Program-made: the position numbers and the translations under genes
The notes under the pieces: generated by a model
Database searches by the model: none
What the model saw: the letters and a program-made list of their open reading frames with translations, nothing else
Told to the model about the DNA's origin: nothing
Assembly: GCF_026151205.1 (NCBI RefSeq)
Contig: NC_087072.1
Location: 22,461,603-22,525,602 of the forward strand
Reading direction: 5' to 3'
Origin: Bolinopsis microptera
Lineage: Eukaryota > Ctenophora > Tentaculata > Lobata > Bolinopsidae
DNA length: 64,000 bases
Shown here: piece by piece, positions 32,284-43,400 of the stretch
Numbering within the stretch: position 1 is the first letter of the stretch
Layout of the letters: each line of letters opens with the position of its first letter

Positions 32284-32945
32284 CAGAGGCGGCTTGTGGG
32301 AGCTGGCTGGCAGTTTTGTGGGTATCCTATCGTGAATCGACAGACTGGTGGGAGTGCGGGACTTGAGGGCCCCCCCAAGCTACCCCCCCCCCCCCCCCCA
32401 AACTGCCGATGTCTATTCACCGATGACTGCATACAATACCATTACCATAGCAGAGAGTTAATTAATTAATTAAATTATTCCAATGTATATTACACACAGG
32501 GCCTCATGTATGTAATTTGTGACACTTCACAGGCGACAGCAAACAAAAACTTATAACATGAGTGAAACAGGACACCACACGTGTACGATCTCAGCCGTGC
32601 AGTATCATAACAGTCAATAGTTCAAATTGCAAGGTGTCCTGGACGACCAAATCATATAGATTCCCTGTAGTGGGATGCGCTTGATGTGCTTTGTACCGTT
32701 TACAATTAACTGTGTTAAAACTGCGCGGCTTAGTTGTTCAAACGAGGATTGGACACCCTTCAACACAAAATTTCACAAAGATCATGCGTTACATACGAAC
32801 GTTTGAGTGAATAAAGAGCTTTAAATTGCGGTCAAATATTTCCGAATACTATCACTAATCACTATTTCTATTTTCAAGCACCAGCCACCAGACAATAATT
32901 TTAGGGCGTCCACGGATGCCTGGACGCCCTCAATAGCCGCCTCTG
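32284..32945. mobile_element. hAT-like MITE with 8-bp target duplication and a preserved empty site nearby
   Basis: The ends CAGAGGCGGCT and AGCCGCCTCTG are perfect inverted repeats of hAT type (CAGNGGCGG), flanked by tcctaccg at 32276-32283 and 32946-32953. A related repeat copy at 37015-37178 lacks the insert and reads straight through atgtcctaccagtaagacat, an empty paralogous site. The interior includes a C run of about 16 bases at 32385-32399 and no coding sequence. Confidence 0.82.
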
Positions 32946-32953
32946 TCCTACCG

Positions 32954-33658
32954 GTAGGACATATTCGAATTTCAGCCTTCCGCAACCCAAATTTCGCTGT
33001 TTTTACTGCATTTTTCTTCATTGACCATCTTACAAGGTCACTGAGGATGGCACAAGACACCATTGAGTTACTGGGCGGCGCTCAGCCTGTCATTCCGCCG
33101 AATCTTTATTCGCGCTGAGTGAATTACGACCTCCATCGCCCTGAAAAAAAGTGCGAATGCTCATTGGATGTTAGAGCGCACGTGACTCGCATTCACGTGA
33201 TCGTTCAGAACCAATTACAGCCGCGCAAAAGATCACGTCACGCCAACTACCAATAAGAAAGAAGTGACGTATGCGCTACAAGAGCCGCGCGCTGAGTTAG
33301 ATTGTAAAATCTTAAGCTTTTTGACTACTCCTACAAGATTAGCCTTACTAAAAGTCGCCTGAAAAAGGCACTTCTAAAGCTGCAGCATGCTTATAATGAT
33401 TCAGCATGGACCTCAAACAATTATGACATAATGCAGCTATCATTTGAAAACAATCCCCTTCATCAAATTTAATCCAGTGTTCTTGGCCCACAGGTTCCTC
33501 CTATTATATTAAAAAAATTTTTGATTTTGGTAAATGTGTACTGACTCCACCACATATGTATTTAACCTAATATTTAGTGTATTACAGGTAAACAATGACT
33601 TAGGTAGGTATTTTTTCTCTTAGGTAGATATTAAGAATTTGGTAGATTTATTAATTGT
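32954..33658. other. Region between the dispersed repeat and the LINE
   Basis: Bases 32954-33063 match 37072-37178 (shared ttactgcatttttcttcattg and the following gaccatcttacaaggtcact). From 33100 to 33300 the sequence is richer in CpG and may be the LINE's 5' UTR or promoter. A frame near 33350-33475 (RLKKALLKLQHAYND) is unassigned. Confidence 0.4.
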
Positions 33659-36527
33659 ATGGTCCGTTCGAGTAATGTCAGCGGTGGAGACGGTGGTGAC
33701 GCCAACTCCAACATATTTAACCCGAAGAAGAAATCATTTGTATCAACAACCATTGCATTAATGATCAGCTTCGCCACATTTAACATCCGTGGGCTCGGTG
33801 TTCAGCAAGATGATAGCCTACATAGTAAACGTGAGTTACTAGGATTAGACTGTGAAAAGTACAATGTCGACATCTGCGCTCTGCAGGAAACTAAAGTCAC
33901 CGAATCAGACAGCCTTGTTTTGCGCAACGGTTTTAACTTGTTTCTGTTCAAGCAGTTGGATAGTCGCCATGGAGGCTTGGGTTTTATAATCAGTCCTCGC
34001 ATGATGAACTATGTGGTTTGCTGGAAGTACATCAGTGACCGGGTATGCTATGTCGATATTTGCATCCCCTCACGTAGCGGTACACCCCTACGTTGCAGGG
34101 TGATCAATGCCTACTGTCCACATCAGTGGCTAGTCCGTAAAAATCCAGTTGTTTTGGATAACTTTTATGGGCAGCTAAGAGAGGCCAAGAATGTACCCTA
34201 TAATGTGGAGTTGCAATTTCTGGGTGACTTTAATTCAAAACTGGGTAAATTATCCCCTTCTGATATTGAACATAGATTGAACATAGATTACATAATATGC
34301 CGAAATAGATCTAAGTGTCTTTTGACTCAATCAAGAACTTATGCTGGTACTAAAACATTTTCAGATCATAGACTTGTCATTGCTCGCATCAATTTCAGCA
34401 ACATTCATCTTTGTTTCAAACCTAAACAACGTCGTGTTCCTTCTTATAATATATCAGAACTTGTAAGCAACAAAGATATGCAACATAAATATCACTTGGC
34501 CCTTGAAGGCAAGTTCTCAAATTTTGTGACCAGCAACGATCCAAATGCCGACCTTCAAAATCTTATGTCTCATATTCGTGATGCTGCCAATGTTTCCATC
34601 GGCCCATAACCTAAAGCTCGCTTGAAACATCACAGCAGTGATGACACTCTCAAAGAGCTTGTTGAAAAGCGTCACGATCTCCGACAGCCACTTAACAATA
34701 ATCAATCTCTTGATCGAACTACATTGAGGTCATCCATCAACCACCTCACTAATAGTATCCAGAAAAGATTAGTTGAAGTGAGGTCTGCTCAAGCTGATCA
34801 GACCTATAGTGATATTACTAACACAAACGATTCAAGGAAAATGTTTGAAGCAGTAAGACATCTTCAGAAAAGTAAACCACCTAATAACTCGATTGGTGTT
34901 CATGATGAAAATGGCTGTTTGATTGCATCTGACGACATGAAAGCTTCTGTTGTTAGAGACTATCTCGAAAAACAGCTGACTCGCAATGAGCAACCTCTCG
35001 AGCCTTACTGGAGTTGAAATACATGCAGCCACCTCTAGCTTGAAAAATGGGAGGGCAAATGGTCCCGATGGAATACCCAACAAGCTAATTAAGTACTCTA
35101 ATAGTACAGTCCATGAACATTATGCTGGAATCATAAACAGTTGTTTCGAGACACATACTTTCCCCATTTCCATTGGTGAGGCTACTATAACACCCTTACA
35201 GAAGCCAAAAAAACCTATTGGTCCTCTGAAGAATTTACGTCCACTCACCTTGTCCAATGCAGCCAGAAAAATTCTGTCTATGGCTACTCTTAAAAGGATA
35301 GAAGAAAAAGTGAACGCCTTCACTGGTCCATGGCAGTGTGCATACAAACGCGCTCGTTCTTGTGCTGATATTGTTTGGTGTCAGCGAGTTCTACTGTCAG
35401 TTGTCCAAAGGAAGAAATGGGAGTATCATCGCATGGGCATTGATATGTCTAGTGCGTTTGACACGATCAAACGCACTACGATTCTTGAACTCCTGAAACT
35501 GTGTGGCTGTACTGAGGATGAGCTGAGGATTGTCCGGTTGTTGTTGTCCAACACAAAGCTACGGGTGAAGGTAAATGGAGTTCTTTCAGCTGAGTTTTTA
35601 AGTCTCCTTGGAGCTTTCCAAGGTGACTTTCTATCCGGCTGTCTGTTCACCCTTGTCTTGGCTGGTGCTTTGAATGAACTTAGATGGACTAAAACAATCA
35701 GTTTAGATAGGCCGATCCCCCCGATTACTATTGCTGGCCTTCCACTTGACACTGAATATGCTGATGATGTTGACTTCAATGATGAAGAGGAAGACAACTT
35801 GAGAGCTATTTTGCCCCAGGCAACAGCAATACTCGAGAAATGGAACCTCTTTGTCAATGAAGACAAAACGGACTTCACTCATGTTTATTTAGCTAGTACG
35901 GGTGAAGTCAACAGTGATGGAAAATTAGTGTCGGGGAATGAAGCATGGAGGAAAAGTATCACTCTAGAGTCCGTCTTGTGTAGCAAAGCTGATATTCAGC
36001 GTCGCATAAACCTGGGATATGCTGCCTTTAACAATTACAAGAAGGCCTGGAGTGATAAACTGCCCCTAAACAAACGTCTAATACTGTATAATGCTTTAGT
36101 CGTATCGGTTCTTATGTACAACTCATCCTGTTGGGCCGTCCCCAAAATAATCCTTGAAAAACTAGATGTTGTTCACCGCAGACATCTTCGCACTATTTTG
36201 AATATAAAGTACCCAGGAGTCATCTCCAACAAAAACTTGTATAAACGCTGCAATGCTGAACCATTGTCAGAAAAAGTGGCCCGTAGTCGGTGGAGAATGT
36301 TAGGACATGTTTTGCGGGGTCCTATTGACGGACCAGCGTTTTCTTCCCTCATTTTTGCCATCAATACACTGGACTTACCAGGGAGAAGAGGAAGACCCCA
36401 AAGCAATCTATTCTCGCTGATTGTGCATGATTTGTGTAAAAGAAATCTTTATTTGAATAATATCTTTGACCTGCATTATCTCCGTAATTTGAGTTATGAC
36501 AAGAGATATTGGCGGAATTTGCAATGA
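33659..36527 (+). mobile_element. Long non-LTR retrotransposon (LINE), endonuclease plus reverse transcriptase, inactivated
   Basis: The first part (33659-34606) has an exonuclease-endonuclease-phosphatase domain: FATFNIRGLG, ICALQETKV, QFLGDFNSKLG and FSDHRLV. The second part (to 36527) is a reverse transcriptase with NGRANGPDGIPNKL, MGIDMSSAFDTI, GAFQGDFLSG and TEYADDVDF, then a C-terminal RWRMLGHVLRGPIDGPA region. One in-frame TAA (34607-34609) and a frameshift near 34986-35017 break the frame, so this copy is dead, though otherwise well preserved. It is the same family as the piece at 53554-54675 and resembles a scrap at 47668-47770. I cannot place it securely in a named LINE clade. Confidence 0.87.
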
Positions 36528-37242
36528 AGTTTTTAATTTTTAGTTTTTGTTTTAGGGAAAGATTAGACTTGGGCGTTGTTTTTTAAAACTATCCCTTGTT
36601 TAGAACTTTGATTTAATAATTTAATATTAATTGTATGACTATTTCCATTATTGAGACGTTTTTAATATTTAATTTAAGAGGATTTTTGAAATTTTTATAG
36701 GACTGGTTCACAGTGTGAACAGATTCCAGATTTATATATTTTTAAACTGATATTTAATAAATGATTAAAAGAACCAATTTTAAAGTTGCCATACTAAAAC
36801 CTCTAGGTCCAAAAATATACCCATTATGCTCACTTAAAAACAACTCTAAATTAGTAGGCTGTCACTCTATTAATGCACCACACCGCTACCTCCACTGCAC
36901 TAAAAGTTATACAATAAATTCTACAATCCTAATTATGTAATATCGTGATGGAGACCGGTGTCCATACAAAACATTTACTAGGTTGCCGTTTGGTGTGAGC
37001 AATCAAGGTACTGGAAGCAGTATATCCGTAGAAAACCTTCATGCAATGAAAATTTTGAATATATGTCCTACCAGTAAGACATATTCGAATTTGAGACCCA
37101 AATTTCATTGTTTTTACTGCATTTTTCTTCATTGACCATCTTACAAGGTCACTGAGGATGGCACAAGACACCATTGAGGTTTTTAAAGTTCCATTCCCAA
37201 AAAAAGCTTTGATAAACGGAAAATCGTCAGAATATAAAAAGA
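36528..37242. other. LINE 3' flank and dispersed repeat copy
   Basis: Bases 37015-37178 are the empty-site paralog of the repeat at 32228-33063. The rest is AT-rich without a gene. Confidence 0.45.
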
Positions 37243-37511
37243 GATGTTTTAATTTTTCTTAGCCTTATTTTGAGTTATATTATTATACTATTGTTCATTT
37301 TTACACATTTGCTCACATCACTCACAGTCAGCCGCTCTGACACGGTTAACCACCTTACTTGTGTTGTTGGTTAATCAGATGTTTTAATTTTTCTTAGCCT
37401 TATTTTGAGTTATATTATTATACTATTGTTCATTTTACACATTTGCTCACATCACTCACAGTCAGCCGCTCTGACACGGTTAACCACCTTACTTGTGTTG
37501 TTGGTTAATCA
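37243..37511. repeat. 135-bp tandem duplication
   Basis: Two nearly identical copies (37243-37377 and 37378-37511), each starting gatgttttaatttttcttag and ending in a ggttaatca block. They run into gcggggtataaatacctc, reminiscent of the 3' end of a LINE, so this may be a duplicated LINE 3' UTR. Confidence 0.8.
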
Positions 37512-38818
37512 TATGAGCGGGGTATAAATACCTCATTTCATTTCAAAGAATTTTGAAGAAAAGCTTTTTGCCATCCCCTTGACCGATATTTCGCGGTTTT
37601 GACTGAAATTTTTACCAGTGATTAATCAGTTATGTCGGTGAGAGTGACTCAAGTCGCCATCAAGATATTGGAAGCAGTATTATCAAGGGAAAATATTGAT
37701 TGTTGATGCAAATTTTAGATTTCTGCTTGACCATTGTTAAATGTCAACCCATCGAGCAACAATCGGCGAAGCATGAAGAATGCTAGTTCGCGCGGCGCGT
37801 CGAAGCGTCGAAATTTTCAAAATTGGTGGTATTCGACGGTCCAAATTTTGAATTGATTGTTGACGGATGTTACTCGTCTAAATTTCTTCGAAGTAGCGCG
37901 CGCCGCTTTCTTCTCGAAATGGCCCGACGGCAAGTGCTACGAAGTAGCGCGCGCAGGGCCAGATCATTAACAATGGTCAAAATTGATTGTTGACAAATTT
38001 AACTTGGTGCGCGTCTTGGTTGGTTATTAATTTACAAAATAACAATACTCTCCAATAATAATGTCAATTATCAGTGGCCTTTTATATATTATATTTTAGT
38101 ATAATACATTTTACCTTATAATTAACCATCACTTCCATCTAGAAATTAATTACTATGCTATGTATTTGTTTATGTAATTAGTGATCGTATCAGCGCCTTT
38201 CATTGATCTACTCAACGCGTTTCATTCTACTCTCAACAAACTTGACAATAATGAACAATATCACTTTAAATTAAATTAAATCATTTTAAAACTAAAACAT
38301 AATTTAAAAATCAACAGTAATGATTTTTGTTGCACAAACTATAAACTATAAAACAAAATAACTTTTTCATATATACATTTATTAAAATAAATGTCACTCA
38401 ACTAACTTTAATAACATGCCGCGCGCAATCAAACATTTGTTCAAAATCGAGCGCTAGTTTATCTTTTATTCTTTCGTTACCCAATTGATTGATCGTTTCT
38501 GACACGGTCCATGCATTCTCTTTAAAACGGTCTATGTTTATTTTTACTCGGTTTCAGTAAACACGTCATTACCACAATATAATCGAAGTATCCGTCATTG
38601 AGAACCCGTAGGGCCTTGAAAGCTCCTTGTTGAAAAGGGATATTTCAATGAGTGGCTGAAGATTCTAAGCTTCGGACTGTGATCATTTAATAATCATATA
38701 GTCTTGCTACAGGCTTCCTGTGCACAAGGAGTAAGTTTCTGATCCAGTTCAAAAATGTGTAATAAAGGCAGGTTTCATCAAAGCTTTTGCTTCAATCCGA
38801 TCTCGAGGGGCTCAGACG
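37512..38818. other. Intergenic, no gene seen
   Basis: Contains more of the dispersed repeat family (37550-37700) and a short GC-rich patch with gcgcgc motifs (37790-37950). No exon or RNA gene supported. Confidence 0.45.
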
Positions 38819-38917
38819 GATGTTTGTTATTTGTGTTCAGGCGACTGACTCCACTGCACGAGTTGGGTTGGCACCCAACTCGTGGAGTCAGTCGCCTGAA
38901 CACAAATAACAAATATC
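38819..38917. repeat. Near-perfect 99-bp hairpin
   Basis: The left arm (gttatttgtgttcaggcgac and on through tgactccac) pairs base for base with the right arm (ggagtcagtcgcctgaacac and on). The inner arms acgagttgggt and acccaactcgt close on a tggc loop. The main irregularity is a 3-base tgc bulge on the left side; one further mismatch lies near the base. The fold would be very stable as RNA. It could be a small foldback duplication or a hairpin RNA precursor; expression cannot be judged from sequence. Confidence 0.8.
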
Positions 38918-39375
38918 TGAATCATTGCAATGCTCTCCCTACTCATCTCCTTATCACTTTACTTCCCTTCTGCCTCTCCCACTCGTTCTGTTTCATCTAA
39001 TGGACTTTCGTCATATTTAGTTTAGTTGATAATTCTAAACTACAACTTTCAATCAAATCAAAGCTTGGTATTTGTAATAGTGTCAGTTTGTAGAATGCTT
39101 GTGGGCTCACGAGCAATTTAAATGGCTGCATTTCGTTCTATTTGGTCTTTATACCCAAGTATTGACGGCCCCAACGTTAATGTGGCTCTTGCTATGTGTT
39201 TGTTGGTTCAGCCGAATTAATTATTATGTAATCAAGTTTATTTATATTTTTAGTTAGTTGTCATCCGGCTAAACATTAAGCAACCTATGTATATTGCAGT
39301 ACCATTTATCAATTAGTATATTAAAATATGTCATTGTAATTTTGCATGGCTGAAATGTAACGCTTGATTTATATA
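38918..39375. other. Intergenic, no gene seen
   Basis: No feature recognised. Confidence 0.45.
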
Positions 39376-40161
39376 CAGGGGGGGGGGGGGGGCAAAAGTT
39401 AGTACCCTTACGTTGGGTCTTATACCACCGCTGTGTTATATATTTGATGGTTGTTGCTTTGCAGATGGCTTACTGTACCTACTTGTTCGAGGATTCCGTC
39501 GCCAAAATTTGAAAATTCGAATATTTTAGACCACGCCCATTCAATTTAAAACACCTTTATTGTTCTCTCTGAACATGCTGAAGGCCTATTTTCAGATACG
39601 GTATATTATTAAATGTTGCATCTGATCTGAAAACATGAGGCAAAACGGATTTGAAATGACGAAGTTATCAAGCATTTTGTGTACCTCGTTAACAAAATTG
39701 ATTGGCTGATTATGGGACACTGCGACACTACACCTTAATTGGGCACTCCTAACAATTCCCATAATGTTTAACAATAACGGGGTGGTTAACAGGGTCACTA
39801 AATCACGTGATTAGGTAAACCAATCACCTGATCACACTTAATGAATAAACTCGTTATGCTTCCTAACTCGGCCATCTGAGAAGCTACCACTCTAATTCTT
39901 TCAGGAGAAACGTAATACGAATGGCCAAACTCAATTCAATACAATCTAGCTCGATCCGACTATCCAAACTATCAAATAAATGCAAAAATGAACCTTCATT
40001 TGAAAAAATGAACATGAATATTTTTCGATTTTACAAATTTCTCGAACCAGTAGTAGTAGTAAGTCATACCAGAAAGAATTATTTTAATTGGGCACTCAGT
40101 GATTGAGCTATTAAGGCCAACGCAAACCTATGGGTACTGACTTTTGGCCCCCCCTAGCCTG
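39376..40161. mobile_element. TA-flanked inverted-repeat element (Tc1/mariner-like, non-autonomous)
   Basis: The left end is CAGG, a run of Gs, then CAAAAGTTAGTACCC. The complement of the right end is CAGGCTAGGGGGGGCC followed by AAAAGTCAGTACCC. The arms align for about 45 bp with small gaps and are flanked by TA on both sides. The 786-bp interior has no intact transposase; short frames at 39592-39798 (-) and 39921-40106 (+) are not recognisable. It ends about 290 bp upstream of the sideroflexin ATG. Confidence 0.75.
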
Positions 40162-40454
40162 TATATAATAATTAATTGAATTTTCAAATAAAAATAAAAA
40201 TAATTATTTCTAATGTCTTTAGACTGTCCTTAATAATTAATTATTTTAATGCATTCACTGGTTTTATACCAGAGCACTACAACGAGGAGCATTTGCATTT
40301 TCATCAATAGGACAAATATTTTGCCCACAATAAGGGGCTATAATTGTTTCAATTCTGTAACAGTATAGATTTATTATTATAATCATTTACTCATACATTC
40401 TCACTGTCTCCAATTCCAATTCTACAATCTTCCCCTAAGTTAGTGAGGTTTATA

Positions 40455-43400
40455 ATGGCTGAGGCTCCCCGAGTTGACGGGAGAATAGATCTAGACAGAC
40501 CGAGATGGCAGCAGAACACCTATATTGGGAGAGCAAAGCACTTCTTCAGTGTCACGGACCCTCGTAACGTACTTCTTACTGGGTCTCAATTAGACAAAGC
40601 TAAAGAACTGTTGAAACTATACAGGTAATATTGTTATTTGTTAGTAAAATAACCAAATTAACAGAGTTAACAGTACCTGTACTGGGAGTGTAGGACGTAG
40701 GTTTACAAATTATCAGTTGTATCCTGACCTGTGATTGGTTCAGGGAGAAAAAAGAGCCTGCTGGGGTTACTGATGATCAAGTATATGCTGCCAAGAAGAT
40801 GTATGAGAGTGCTTTTCATCCTCAGACACAACAGAAGATGTTTCTTCCTGGGAGAATGAGCTTTCAGGTATGTTAAAACACCCTTTCTAACCTGATAAGA
40901 GGTGTTCAAATGGTTTATGAAATCACCTGTGAGAGATAAAATTACTGAAATGAAATTTACCTAATTCTCAAGTTGTACAAATTCTATTATAATAACGTGG
41001 ACGCTGAAAATTGAACAAAAGTGTATTATAAATGTCTGCACCATGTACAATATCACTAGGTTCCCGGCAACATGACTATAACAGGATTGATGATGACATA
41101 CTACAGGTGAGTTTGAGTATTATTGGTTTTTGTTAACTGTAAATTCTATCATGATAATTATACGAACTGTCAATTCTCCGGCAAACTTTCCAAGAAATCG
41201 GCCACTCAGTCATATACATTACACTATAATATAAACATACATTATACAGCATACACTATACACACATATATATTACACATCCTGTCTAATTGTGTTAGCC
41301 TAAATTATTTCGCCAATTTGTCCTTTATGTTGACTTTTTCATCTGGTTATGAATATCCGGCAGTGAAATAAACCGATAAAATTCTCAGATTTCAACATTT
41401 ATCGCTTGGTCGTCTACCATTGCTATTCACTACCATTACTATTTACTTTGCAAAGCAATTAGTTTTACACAGCGGGACACCTGTTGATGATTACAAAGGT
41501 GTTAAGTTTCTAAAATGTATGATAATGATAAATGATGATAAGACTTAGTTATTGGTCTCGTACCAATATTGTTGAGCTAACAATATATTATGTTCCATAT
41601 TGATGCTTTTCATACAAAGTTACAACAAAGTCTTCATGTTATGTATCCTGGGTTTGGACAGGATATTACCCGCTTATATATTATGTGCCATATATTATGT
41701 ACACTGCATATTATGTATACTGTACATTGTACTATATTTAGATTGGCATTTGGCAATCACTCTGCTAGAACTAAATAACTGCATCATGGTTATTGTAAAG
41801 AAGGACATACATGAGTAAAAAATAATCAATAAATCTAAAAAATAATAGTAGATTATCTTTTTTCAATGATATAGTGACCTGTTAAAATGTATTATAACCT
41901 GTTACAATGTACAATGTACAATGTATTATAACCTGCATCCTCAGTAAAACGTCTGCTAGTAGGTAGAAATTAGACACTGTTAGGAAAAGAATATTTAATA
42001 AATAGTCATATTTTAATTGTCTACTTTACTTATGTATGGCTTTTAATTATTTTCAGTGAATTAATTATAATACATATAATTACCCACTTTGTCAGGTCGA
42101 CGCCTGCTGTGTTATTTTGGCAGTGGATTAACCAGTCTTTTAACGCTGTCGTCAACTACACGAACAGATCTGGAAAAAGTGACATCCCCGAATCGTAAGA
42201 TTATTAAATCTTTTGATTTTGTAGACGAAATTTTTAGTTTTGCTCAACATTATCTTAAAATAATACACAATGAATTTGAAAGCATCTGCCGAATTCTTTG
42301 TTTTATCCAGCTTATTGAACGACGATTAATTACTCATATCATGATATAACCAATTTTCCATATTATTATAATGTACTAAAGAACATCTCCCATTAGTTTG
42401 CTGCTTAAGTCCTACATAGCTGCCACAACGTGTGCGGTAGGGGTCGCAGTTGGTCTCAACAAAGCCACAGTGGTAAGTGTCCCCTCTATCTTGCATGGTA
42501 TAATTTCTAAACGTGTCTTTGCTCTGGCTGAATAATCTTGATCTTGTCTCTCGTGGTATAATGTCTTGTATATTAAATTGCAGTTTCATGAACAAAAACG
42601 CTTACGTGGAAAATGAACACTTTATTTTGGTCTGGATCATCAAATATTAAATAACGGTTATAATTGCAGTTTACTCACTAAACTACGATCTCTCAGAAAC
42701 TACCGCCTCTAGTTGGACGAATGGTCCCCTTCGCTGCTGTATGCTCTGCTAATTGTGTTAATATCCCAATGATGCGACAAAGGTATGTACTATGTAGTTG
42801 TTTATGTTAAGGTATGTAGTTGTTTTGATAACGGTTTAACGGCGCGGTGTTTTACTTTTTAGTTGTTGCGAAAAACCCTTCGATCTGGTAAAATACATTG
42901 ATAAAGGAAATTCTACAAGCTAACATAATCATAGAAAATGAATAGACATGTGGGTGTATTTGATAATTGGGTCTGCATAACCCCGCAGTGAGCTGATAAT
43001 AACCAGTAACCAGTAACCAGTAACCAGTAACCAGTAACCAGTAACCAGTAACCAGTAACCAGTAACCAGTAACCAGTAACCAGTAACCAGTAACCAGTAA
43101 CCAGTAACCAGTAACCAGTAACCAGTACCCTCACCCCGCAGTGAACTGATAGACGGTATAGACGTGTTGGATGATAACGGTGAGGTGGTGGGACAAAGCA
43201 AGGCTGCTGCCAGATCAGCTATTACACAAGTAGTTTTCAGCAGAATACTCATGGCCACTCCTGGAATGGGTATTTTTACAGTATATTTCTTGATTTTCCT
43301 TACACATCTATTATTTCAAACCTCCCCGGGTGAAATCTCACCTGATTCATTGTTCACACTATACCATGTCTGTGTTTGTTCAGATAAATGTACATGTACA

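Noticed and set aside
42913-43258. Minus-strand frames repeating LLVTGYW
   Set aside because: Produced by the 7-bp repeat before sideroflexin exon 7; the opposite strand has the real exon.
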